In this document: in pieces, positions 1-6,933 of the stretch
How the letters are laid out: the number at the start of each line of letters is the position of its first letter
Numbering within the stretch: the first letter of the stretch is position 1
Source of the DNA: CAZGKW01 sp964526295
GTDB lineage: Bacteria > Planctomycetota > Phycisphaerae > FEN-1346
Length of the DNA stretch: 64,000 nt
Assembly (NCBI GenBank): GCA_964526295.1
Contig: CAZGKW010000025.1
Span: 1-64,000 of the forward strand
Direction of reading: 5' to 3'
Notes under the pieces: generated by a model
The model's input: only the letters and a program-made list of their open reading frames with translations
Told to the model about the DNA's origin: nothing
Database searches by the model: none
Program-made: the position numbers and the translations under genes

Positions 1-1170
1 GTCGTGACGAGCGGGGTGGTGGAGAGCGAGGCGCTGGACGGGTCGCTCACGCCGCTCTCCGACGGCGGGCAGGCCATCCTCGGTCGGCCCGGGTACATCG
101 CGATGAGCGTGGGGGCGGCGCTGGCCTTCATCACGACGGCGAACGCGGGCATCATGGCGGCCTCGCGGTACCTGCTGGCCCTGTCGCGTGACCGCCTGCT
201 GCCGCGGCCGCTGGCGCGGGTCAACGCGCGGTTCCATACGCCGCACGTGGCCATCCTGATTACCGGGTGCGTGATCGTTGTCAGCCTGCTCTTGAAACTC
301 GACGTGCTCGTCGGGGCCGCCTCCACCGTCCTCATCCTGGGATACATGCTGTCGTGCCTGTCGGTCATCGTGCTGCGGGAGAGCGGGCTCCAGAACTATC
401 GGCCGGCGTTCCGGGCGCCGGTGTACCCGTGGCTTCAGATCGGGGGCATCGCGGGGTTCGGGTTCATCCTGTTCGAGATGGGCAACAAGGCGTACCTGAT
501 TGCGGCGGGGCTGATCCTGGTGGGGTTCCTGACGTTTTGGTTCTACGGCCGCAAGCGTGTGCGGGGCGAGTCGGCCCTGCTGCACCTGGTGCAGCGGCTG
601 ACGGACCACCAACTCGTGACCGGGTCGCTGGAGGACGAACTCAAGGAGATCGTGCACGAGCGAGACGAGGTCGTGCTGGACCGGTTCGACCGGGCGGTCG
701 AGCGATGTCCGGTTTTGGACCTCGACGAGGCGATGGACCTGGATGCGTTTTTTCGGCTGGCGGCCGAGCACCTGGCCCCCCGGCTGGACCTGGAACCGTC
801 GGAGATGGCCGAGCGGCTCCGTCGCCGCGAGGAGGAGAGCAGCACCCTGCTCAGTTCATCCCTTGCTGTGCCCCACGTCGTGGTCCCCGGCGAGGAACGG
901 TTCGACCTCCTGATGGCCCGGGCGCGCCGGGGCGTCCGGTGGTCGGACGAGGCGCCGGAGGTCAAGACCGTCTTCCTCCTGGCCGGCACCCGCGACGAGC
1001 GGAACTTCCACCTGCGGGCCCTGGCGGCCATCGCCCAGATCGTCCAGGAAAAGGACTTCGAGCGGCGCTGGCTGGCCGCCAAAAACGAGCAGGGCCTCCG
1101 CGACGTCGTCCTCCTCTCCAGCCGCAAACGCCACGAGGAAACCGAAGACGCCGGCTTGGCCGGCGCGTGA
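1..1170 (+). CDS. APC-type amino-acid permease fused to PTS EIIA domain (3' part, cut by window start)
   Basis: The reading frame is already open at base 1, so the N-terminal half lies outside the window. The visible part begins with hydrophobic helices typical of the amino acid/polyamine/organocation permeases, with a loop reading ASRYLLALSRDRLLP, and ends its membrane part near residue 180. About 50 charged residues follow, then a PTS EIIA-like domain (about 235-385) whose likely phospho-accepting histidine is in LAVPHVVVPG (His291 counted from base 4). Permeases with a C-terminal EIIA-type domain are known; the domain is thought to control transport rather than phosphorylate a sugar. A stand-alone EIIA is encoded 3.4 kb downstream at the head of the V-ATPase operon. 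The transported substrate cannot be told from this fragment. Confidence 0.85.
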   Translation, partial: VVTSGVVESEALDGSLTPLSDGGQAILGRPGYIAMSVGAALAFITTANAGIMAASRYLLALSRDRLLPRPLARVNARFHTPHVAILITGCVIVVSLLLKLDVLVGAASTVLILGYMLSCLSVIVLRESGLQNYRPAFRAPVYPWLQIGGIAGFGFILFEMGNKAYLIAAGLILVGFLTFWFYGRKRVRGESALLHLVQRLTDHQLVTGSLEDELKEIVHERDEVVLDRFDRAVERCPVLDLDEAMDLDAFFRLAAEHLAPRLDLEPSEMAERLRRREEESSTLLSSSLAVPHVVVPGEERFDLLMARARRGVRWSDEAPEVKTVFLLAGTRDERNFHLRALAAIAQIVQEKDFERRWLAAKNEQGLRDVVLLSSRKRHEETEDAGLAGA

Positions 1171-1199
1171 GGCCGCGCCTCCGGGCATAAGGCCACGTC

Positions 1200-1628
1200 A
1201 TGGGCACCTTCGAGATCATCGACCACACGGCGGACGTCGGCTTCGAGCTGGAGGCCGAGTCGCTGGAGGACCTCCTGGAGACGGCGGCCGACGCGGCGTT
1301 CTCGGTGGTCCTGGTGGACCGGCCCGAACAGGTCGAGGTCGAGCAGGAGGTCCGGATCGCCTCGGGCGGGCCGGACCAGGCCGACGAGCTGCTCGTCGCC
1401 TGGCTCCAGGAGCTGCTGTACCTGTTCGAGACGGAATCGCTCGTCCCGGTCCGCTTCACGTTCCACGAGCGGGGCCCGGACGCCCTCCGGGCCCGCGTGG
1501 GGTACGGCCGGTTCGACCCCGAGAGGCACCGGACGGGCACCGAGATCAAGGCCGTGACGTACCACGACCTGGAGGTGACGAGGGACGACCGGGGCCGGTG
1601 GACGGGCCGGGTGATCGTCGACGTCTGA
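1200..1628 (+). CDS. Archease, RtcB activator
   Basis: A 142-residue protein matching the archease family over its whole length: it opens with FEIIDHTADVGFE, the conserved metal-binding start, and ends with the TGTEIKAVTYHDLEV segment and a terminal Asp-Val. Archease speeds guanylylation and turnover of the RNA ligase RtcB. The rtcB gene lies 550 bases downstream on the same strand with one membrane-protein gene between, so co-transcription is likely. An AAGG element precedes the ATG. Confidence 0.95.
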   Translation: MGTFEIIDHTADVGFELEAESLEDLLETAADAAFSVVLVDRPEQVEVEQEVRIASGGPDQADELLVAWLQELLYLFETESLVPVRFTFHERGPDALRARVGYGRFDPERHRTGTEIKAVTYHDLEVTRDDRGRWTGRVIVDV

Positions 1629-1662
1629 GCCGCGCCGCCGGCCGGCACCCGAGGAGGGCCGC

Positions 1663-2166
1663 TTGAGGATCGTTGACGAACGGTTCCTGGCGAACGTCTG
1701 GCGATACGTCTGGCAGTGCGCGTTGGCGACGCTGGCCCTTCTGGTGGTCCTGCTGATCCTGAACGTGGCGACCGACGCGGTGGTCATCGCGTCGCTGGGG
1801 GCCAGTTCGTTCATCGCCTTCGTGCTGCCGCATTCGCGGATGTCAAGTCCCCGGCGCCTGATCGGGGGGTACCTGATCGGCACGGGGGCGGGGGCGGTGT
1901 GCTTCTGGCTGTCGGGTGTGCCGGAGTTCGGCGAGGTGGCTTGGGTGGCCCACCCGGAGCACGTGATCTTCGGGGCGGCGGCGGTGGGGCTGGCGATCTT
2001 TCTGATGGCGATCACGAACACCGAGCACCCGCCCGCGGCGGGGCTCGCCCTGGCCCTGGTCCTGAGCGAGTGGGGCCGCATGACCGTCATCGTGACGCTG
2101 GCCGCCATCGTCGCCCTGTCGGTCCTGAAGTGGCTGCTCAAGCGCTGGATGATCGATCTGATGTGA
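1663..2166 (+). CDS. HPP family integral membrane protein
   Basis: A 167-residue protein with a TTG start chosen because GAGGAGG sits just upstream. About four hydrophobic helices can be seen, together with the family's signature elements: VIASLGASSFIAF followed by SSPRRLIGGYLIG, and ITNTEHPPAAGLALAL with the paired prolines. HPP proteins are small membrane proteins; some cyanobacterial and plant members have been linked to nitrite transport, but no role can be assigned here. It sits between archease and rtcB, 34 and 15 bases from them, which suggests one transcript. Confidence 0.85.
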   Translation: MRIVDERFLANVWRYVWQCALATLALLVVLLILNVATDAVVIASLGASSFIAFVLPHSRMSSPRRLIGGYLIGTGAGAVCFWLSGVPEFGEVAWVAHPEHVIFGAAAVGLAIFLMAITNTEHPPAAGLALALVLSEWGRMTVIVTLAAIVALSVLKWLLKRWMIDLM

Positions 2167-2181
2167 GGAGGAGGCCCTCCG

Positions 2182-3648
2182 ATGGCCGGGAAGAAAGGTT
2201 ACGAAGGACCGCTGGAGCGGGTCGACGAGTGCCGCTGGCGGATCCCCAAGTCCTACAAGGAGGGCATGCGGGTCGACGGGCTGATCTTCGCCGACGAACG
2301 GCTCATCGACGAGATCCGCTCCGACCAGGCCCCCGAGCAGGTGGCCAACGTGGCCTGCCTGCCGGGCATCCAGGGGGCCAGCCTCGCCATGCCCGATATC
2401 CACTGGGGATACGGCTTCCCCATCGGCGGGGTGGCCGCCACCGACCCGGCCGAGGGCGGCGTCGTCTCGCCCGGCGGCGTCGGCTACGACATCAACTGCG
2501 GCGTCCGCCTCGTCCGGTCCGACCTGACGCGCGACCGGGTCGAGCCCAAGCTCAAGGAGCTGGTCGGCCAGGTCTTCCGGGACATCCCCTGCGGCGTGGG
2601 CGTCGGCGGACCGATCAAGTTCTCCCGCCAGGACCTGCGGCGGATCATGACCGAGGGCTCCAGCTATATCGTCGAGAAGGGCCACGGCTGGCCGGAGGAC
2701 CCGGACCACACCGAGGCCGGCGGCGCCCTCCAGGGGGCCGACCCCGACGCCGTCTCCGACCGGGCCATGCAGCGGGGCAACAACCAGGTCGGCACACTCG
2801 GGGCGGGCAACCACTTCCTCGAAATCCAGGCCGTCGACGAGATCTACGACCAACCGGCCGCCGATGCCTTCGGCCTCGCCCCGGGGACCGTCACGTTCAT
2901 GATCCACTGCGGCAGCCGGGGCTTCGGCCACCAGGTCTGCGACGACTTCCTGAAGACAATGCGCCAGGCCGCGCAGAAGTACGGCATCGACTTGCCGGAC
3001 AAGCAGCTCTGCTGCGCCCCGGTCCACAGCGACGAGGGCGGCCGGTACATGGGGGCCATGCGGGCCGCCGCCAACTACGCCTGGGCCAACCGCCAGCTCC
3101 TCACGGACTTCCTCCGCGGCGCGGTCGGCAAGGTGTTCGACGCCTCCGGCCGCGACCTCGGCATGGGCCTCATCTACGACGTGTGCCACAACATCGCCAA
3201 GCTCGAGGACCACACCGTCGGCGGCCAATCGAAGCGGCTCTGCGTCCACCGCAAGGGGGCCACGCGGGCCTTCCCGCCGGGCCACCCGGAGGTGCCCGAG
3301 GCCTACCGCGACGTGGGTCAGCCGGTCCTCATTCCCGGCGACATGGGCCGCTACTCGTTCCTCCTGGTCGGCCGCGAGTCGGCCATGAAGGAATCGTTTG
3401 GCTCGGTCTGTCACGGGGCGGGCCGCCGCATGTCGCGAAGCCAGGCCAGGAAGAACGTCCGCGGCGAGCAGATCAAGGCCGACCTGGCCGAGCGCGGCAT
3501 CGTGGCCCGATCGAAGAGCTGGAAGGGACTGGCCGAGGAGCACTCCGATGCCTACAAGGACGTGGCCGACGTCGTCGGCGTCGTGGAGCGGGCGGGCCTG
3601 GCGAGCAAGGTCTGCCGCCTCCGGCCCCTGGGCGTGATCAAGGGCTGA
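2182..3648 (+). CDS. rtcB: RNA-splicing ligase RtcB
   Basis: A 488-residue GTP-dependent RNA ligase that joins 2',3'-cyclic phosphate (or 3'-phosphate) and 5'-hydroxyl RNA ends. Recognisable family blocks are GGVGYDINCGVRL (Asp and Cys for Mn), GNNQVGTLGAGNHFLE, IHCGSRGFGHQV and SVCHGAGRRMSRSQA near the C-terminus; His411 in the last block corresponds to the guanylylated histidine. Length and motifs are complete. GGAGGAGG stands directly before the ATG. Together with archease it forms an RNA repair pair; no RNA 3'-phosphate cyclase gene (rtcA) and no RtcR-type regulator is present here. Confidence 0.98.
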   Translation: MAGKKGYEGPLERVDECRWRIPKSYKEGMRVDGLIFADERLIDEIRSDQAPEQVANVACLPGIQGASLAMPDIHWGYGFPIGGVAATDPAEGGVVSPGGVGYDINCGVRLVRSDLTRDRVEPKLKELVGQVFRDIPCGVGVGGPIKFSRQDLRRIMTEGSSYIVEKGHGWPEDPDHTEAGGALQGADPDAVSDRAMQRGNNQVGTLGAGNHFLEIQAVDEIYDQPAADAFGLAPGTVTFMIHCGSRGFGHQVCDDFLKTMRQAAQKYGIDLPDKQLCCAPVHSDEGGRYMGAMRAAANYAWANRQLLTDFLRGAVGKVFDASGRDLGMGLIYDVCHNIAKLEDHTVGGQSKRLCVHRKGATRAFPPGHPEVPEAYRDVGQPVLIPGDMGRYSFLLVGRESAMKESFGSVCHGAGRRMSRSQARKNVRGEQIKADLAERGIVARSKSWKGLAEEHSDAYKDVADVVGVVERAGLASKVCRLRPLGVIKG

Positions 3649-3660
3649 ATCCTGCCGGGC

Positions 3661-3876
3661 TCAGCCGGTCGGCCCGGTCGACCACGCCTGGACGCCTTGC
3701 TCGGGGCCCTGGGGCAGGTTCAGGCTGCCGCACGAGAGGGGGACCTCGAGCAGACACCGCGTGCACAGTACCGTCTTCTCCTCGTGCACGTCCTCCAACT
3801 CCACCCACAGCTCGTAGCCGCAAGCCGGGCATCCGAGCGAGACCAGCACATTGAACGGGGGACGCTTGGGATCCAT
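3661..3876 (-). CDS. Zinc-ribbon microprotein A (71 aa)
   Basis: A small protein of unknown function. The start at 3876 is supported by AGGAG eight bases upstream; a longer reading to 4077 adds only low-complexity residues. Four cysteines in two CxxC pairs (Cys16/19 and Cys38/41) form a probable zinc ribbon. It shares with the next gene the pattern NVLV, CPxC, then EL, VHEE, and CxRC, with the same 22-residue offset between the cysteine pairs, so the two are paralogues. It ends 12 bases from the rtcB stop in convergent orientation. Confidence 0.75.
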   Translation of the reverse strand: MDPKRPPFNVLVSLGCPACGYELWVELEDVHEEKTVLCTRCLLEVPLSCGSLNLPQGPEQGVQAWSTGPTG

Positions 3877-4102
3877 GTTCTGACTCCTGTCAAGTGGGGC
3901 ACTCTCATGATGGTCGACGCGGCCGTCACCGGCAATCGGGGCGCGCACCATGTCGGCGTAGGCCCCAGCGCCAACCCCGGCTGGGGCATTCCCGCAACCC
4001 CCTCGGGGCAGGCGGACCGAGCCGGACGGATGCCGCGCCGAGCGGCCGACGGGCCGCCCCGAACGCCGGCCACGCATCGTGACGAGGGCCGTGCGGCGCG
4101 CA

Positions 4103-4312
4103 TCACGACGAGCCGTAGGAGCTCACCGGCTGCGATGTGAACCCGCTCGCCCAGGGCGCTCCGAGGAGCGTCTCGGGCCGGAGCTGGACCACCGTCCGGC
4201 ACCGGGCGCACCAGACCACCTGCTCCTCGTGCACCTGGTCGAGCGTGACGGTCAACTCGCACTCACAGTGGGGACAGGCGACGGGGACCAGGACGTTGAC
4301 GTGGCGCTGCAT
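4103..4312 (-). CDS. Zinc-ribbon microprotein B (69 aa)
   Basis: Paralogue of the protein at 3661-3876: Cys13/16 and Cys35/38, with the same NVLV and VHEE segments. The start at 4312 is chosen because GGAGGG lies eight bases before the ATG. Its C-terminal 25 residues differ from the sister protein. A TAGAAT hexamer on the minus strand at 4377-4372 could be its -10 box, but I see no good -35. The V-ATPase operon is divergent from it. Function unknown; a role as a small zinc-binding or nucleic-acid-binding protein is only a guess. Confidence 0.75.
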   Translation of the reverse strand: MQRHVNVLVPVACPHCECELTVTLDQVHEEQVVWCARCRTVVQLRPETLLGAPWASGFTSQPVSSYGSS

Positions 4313-4459
4313 GGTGGTCCCTCCAGGCTGCTCGACGTGACCCTCCCCTCTCATCTTCTGCTTGACCACCTATTCTACCGCGCCGCGGGTGTCCTTTCAC
4401 GCCGAAACTGCCGGCCCTGAGGGGGCCGTCGCCCCGCCGCGCCCCGGCCCAAGGAATGC

Positions 4460-4488
4460 TTGAAAAGCCGGGGACGCGTCCCTAGGAT
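4460..4488 (+). promoter_or_regulatory. Sigma-70-type promoter of the V-ATPase operon
   Basis: TTGAAA (4460-4465), a 17-base spacer and TAGGAT (4483-4488), ending 71 bases before the first gene of the operon. Five of six and four of six consensus positions match. Read by eye, not tested. Confidence 0.5.
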
Positions 4489-4559
4489 AGACGGAATTCA
4501 AAGCGGTCGAGGGGCCGGTGCGTTCCGGCCCGGACCGGGGCGTGCCCAGGAGCTTGCGG

Positions 4560-5012
4560 ATGAGGCTACGCGACCTGCTCGACGAGGCCGTCGTCAAGGT
4601 CCCCTTGGAGAGCCGGGACAAGGAAGAGTGCTTCGAGGAGCTGGTGGACCTGCTGGTCCGGGCCGAGCGGATCCCGGACCGGGCGGCGGCCCTTCAGGCC
4701 GTCCGGCAGCGGGAGCAGCAGGGCACCACCGGCATCGGCCAGGGCATCGCCATCCCCCACGGCAAGGATGCGTCGATCCCCAAGCTGACCGGGGCCCTGG
4801 GCATCTCGCCGGAGGACATCGAGTTCGACGCCATCGACGACGAGCCGGTCCACGTCGTCTTCCTCCTCCTGGCCCGAGTCGACGATCCGGGGCCGCACGT
4901 GCGGGCCCTGGCCGAGATCGCCCGCCTCGTCCAGACCCCCGGCTTCTACCGCAAGCTCTCGGAGGCCGAGTCGGCCGAGGAGGTGCTCGACCTGCTCGAA
5001 ACCGAGGAGTGA
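4560..5012 (+). CDS. PTS EIIA-type (fructose/nitrogen class) regulatory protein
   Basis: A 150-residue EIIA domain of the fructose/PtsN class. The phosphorylatable histidine is His67 in TGIGQGIAIPHGKD, followed by the usual LGIS and PVHVVFLLLAR segments. The ATG at 4560 is preceded by AGGAG; an upstream in-frame ATG (4518) has no such site. No EI, HPr, EIIB or EIIC gene is in the window, so a regulatory role like that of PtsN is more likely than sugar uptake. It is the first gene of the V-ATPase transcription unit, separated from the next by a palindromic element, which suggests but does not prove a link between phosphorylation state and ATPase expression or activity. Confidence 0.88.
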   Translation: MRLRDLLDEAVVKVPLESRDKEECFEELVDLLVRAERIPDRAAALQAVRQREQQGTTGIGQGIAIPHGKDASIPKLTGALGISPEDIEFDAIDDEPVHVVFLLLARVDDPGPHVRALAEIARLVQTPGFYRKLSEAESAEEVLDLLETEE

Positions 5013-5184
5013 GGGGCGGCGGTGCCGCCGCCCCCGAGCAGGGGAGCAGGAGAACAGGAGAGCAGGAGAAGAGGCGGACAGCCGGGCGCAGCGGGGCCTT
5101 CGTTTGGGCCGAAGGGCCCGCCCAACTGCGGTCTGCTCTTCACCTGTTCTCCTGGTCCGGTCATGGCGGCGATGCCGCCGCCCC
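5013..5184. repeat. 172-bp nested palindromic element
   Basis: The whole intergenic stretch between the EIIA gene and the V-ATPase H gene folds back on itself. Its two ends both carry GGGGCGGCGG or its complement; the left end is itself a perfect 10-bp hairpin (5013-5034). Inside, CAGGAGAACAGG (5047-5058) pairs with CCTGTTCTCCTG (5143-5154), and the centre has CCTTCG (5097-5102) facing CGAAGG (5110-5115). The structure looks like a MITE-type or intergenic mosaic repeat. No other copy is in the window. Confidence 0.6.
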
Positions 5185-5196
5185 GGGAACCGACCC

Positions 5197-5511
5197 GTGC
5201 GGGACGTGATCGAGAAGATGCTCGAGGCCGAGGCCGAGGCCAAGCGGATCGTGGCCGAGACCGAAGCCGAGGCCGACCGGGTCCGGGCCGACGCCCGGCG
5301 CCAGGCCGTCGAGCGGCTCCAGGCCCAGCGCCTCGAGACCCGCCGCCAGGCCGACGCCATCGTCGAGGAGGCCCGCCGCGACGCCGACGCGGCCCAGAAG
5401 CAGCGGCTCGACGAGGCGGCCGAACGCCTCCGCGACGAGTTCGACGTCGACGAGGACCTCAGGCGCCAGGCCGTCGAGGCGGTGGTCCGCTCCGTCCGCG
5501 GCACGGCGTGA
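5197..5511 (+). CDS. V-type ATPase subunit H/G, peripheral-stalk coiled coil
   Basis: A 104-residue, highly charged protein that is nearly all predicted helix (VIEKMLEAEAEAKRIV and then heptad-like Ala/Glu/Arg repeats), as expected of the small peripheral-stalk subunit that pairs with subunit E. The GTG at 5197 is the first start compatible with the family; an ATG at 5218 is possible, and neither has a strong ribosome-binding site. Its place ahead of C, I, K, F, E, A, B and D fits the bacterial V-ATPase operon order. Confidence 0.75.
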   Translation: MRDVIEKMLEAEAEAKRIVAETEAEADRVRADARRQAVERLQAQRLETRRQADAIVEEARRDADAAQKQRLDEAAERLRDEFDVDEDLRRQAVEAVVRSVRGTA

Positions 5512-5530
5512 GTCTTCGATGGCCGAGTTG

Positions 5531-5851
5531 CTCACCGCAGAGATCGCACAGAACAGCAACAGCCTTCCGCAAATGACGCAGACGACCGCAGATAAAAACG
5601 AAAGAACCAAACAAAAGAAGACAAGGTCTTTAGTCCTACAACGCCACGTGCCGCGCGGCGGCCTTCCCAGGCCGCCGAGATCGGGCCTGAAGCGGGTTTC
5701 TGGCGGCCTGGGAAGGCCGCCGGGCGGGATGAAGTGGCGAACTGGCGTTGTAGAATTAGGCCTTTTTGCTTTTTTGGGTCGTTATCTGCGTTCATCTTCG
5801 CAATCTGCGGACGAGCTGTTGCCGTTTTTTCACTGCGGCCTTGGCGGTGAG
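5531..5851. repeat. 321-bp imperfect palindromic element with long terminal inverted arms
   Basis: The left arm starts CTCACCGCAGAGATCGCACA and the right end, read on the other strand, starts CTCACCGCCAAGGCCGCAGT; similarity continues through CAACAG, CCGCA and CGCAGATAA blocks for about 150 bases. Near the centre GGCGGCCTTCCCAGGCCGCC (5657-5676) is matched exactly by its complement at 5702-5721, and CTACAACGCCA (5636-5646) is matched by TGGCGTTGTAG (5743-5753). The arms are clearly more AT-rich than the surrounding genes. It encodes no protein and sits inside the V-ATPase operon, between subunits H and C. It resembles a MITE. Confidence 0.75.
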
Positions 5852-5873
5852 TAAGGAACGTGGAACGGCGACG

Positions 5874-6932
5874 ATGACCTTCCGAACCACAACCGACCTC
5901 GATTTCCTGAGCGCCACCATCCACGGGCGGCGGGGCCGTCTGGCCGAGGCGGACCGCCTCGACGAGCTCTGCCGCCTCCGCAGCCTGCCGGCCCTGGCGC
6001 GGGCCCTGTTTCCCGAGGGGCGGTTCCTGACGGCGGTCCACCTCCAGCGGGTCCTGGTGCTCGACCAGGTGGAGGAGCTCTCGTCGATTGCCTCGAAGGT
6101 CGGCGGCTCGGCGGGCCGGTTCCTCGACTGGCTCCGCGTCCGGTTCCAGATGGAGAACCTGAAGGTGCTCGCCCGGGGGTTCGCGTCGGGCCTGGGCCTG
6201 AGGGAGATCGGTCCGCACCTCATCCCGCTGCCCGACGACCTCGCCCTCCGGACGGACGTCCTCGGGACGGCCGGGACGATCGAGGCGTTCGCGGCGGTCT
6301 GTCCGAACGAGCCGCTCCGGGGGGGCCTGGAGCGGGCCATCGACCTCTACAACGAGACGCCCCGGCCGTTCTTCGTCGAGGCCGGCCTCGACAGCGGGTA
6401 CTTCGAGGAGCTCTTGGCGCGTGCCCGGGCGCTCGGGCGGGCCCACCGCGACGACGTCCTGGCCATCGCCCGCCAGGAGGCGGATACGTTCCACCTGATG
6501 CTCCTGGCCCGCGGGCGGTTCCACTATAACGTCGCCCGGGAGGCGCTCCAGCGGTTCCACGTCGACGGCACGAACATCGACCGGGCGACCTTCCGCGCCA
6601 TGGCCGGCGCGGAGAATCTGGCCGACGCGGCCCGAATGGCCGTCGGCATCGTCCTCGACGAGCCGCCCGCGACGTCGGGGGGCGGCGTCGATGCGGCCCA
6701 CCTGGAGGCCCTCGCCTGGAACCGGTACTGGCGGCTGGCGAACCGGACGTTCCGCCGCAGCCACATGGGCCTCGGGGCCGTCGTCGCCTATGCCGCCATC
6801 CGGCGGATCGAGCTGGCGAACCTGATCCGTCTGACCGAGGGCATCCGGGCGGGCCTGGCGCCCCAGGCGATCCGCCGACGGATGGTCCCGCGGTCCGACG
6901 TTACGGAAGCCGGCGGCCGAGCGGAGACCTGA
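5874..6932 (+). CDS. ntpC: V-type ATPase subunit C (central-stalk cap, d-type)
   Basis: A 352-residue protein matching the family that links the central shaft to the membrane rotor ring. The ATG at 5874 is used because the reading before it is repeat-element sequence. Family-like features are repeated helical blocks with NLK, DLY and ADTF segments (METLKVL-like at about 95, FHLMLLARGRFHYNV near 205) and the closing R-I-E-L-A-N-L-I-R-L-T-EG-I helix. It follows subunit H and precedes subunit I with a one-base gap. Confidence 0.85.
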   Translation: MTFRTTTDLDFLSATIHGRRGRLAEADRLDELCRLRSLPALARALFPEGRFLTAVHLQRVLVLDQVEELSSIASKVGGSAGRFLDWLRVRFQMENLKVLARGFASGLGLREIGPHLIPLPDDLALRTDVLGTAGTIEAFAAVCPNEPLRGGLERAIDLYNETPRPFFVEAGLDSGYFEELLARARALGRAHRDDVLAIARQEADTFHLMLLARGRFHYNVAREALQRFHVDGTNIDRATFRAMAGAENLADAARMAVGIVLDEPPATSGGGVDAAHLEALAWNRYWRLANRTFRRSHMGLGAVVAYAAIRRIELANLIRLTEGIRAGLAPQAIRRRMVPRSDVTEAGGRAET

Positions 6933-6933
6933 C

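Noticed and set aside
543..2141. A 532-codon minus-strand frame
   Set aside because: It covers the permease, archease and HPP genes in antisense and has an arginine/serine-rich composition typical of a complementary frame.
5104..5196. Earlier start for the V-ATPase H subunit
   Set aside because: These codons lie inside the palindromic element and give an arginine-rich leader not seen in the family.
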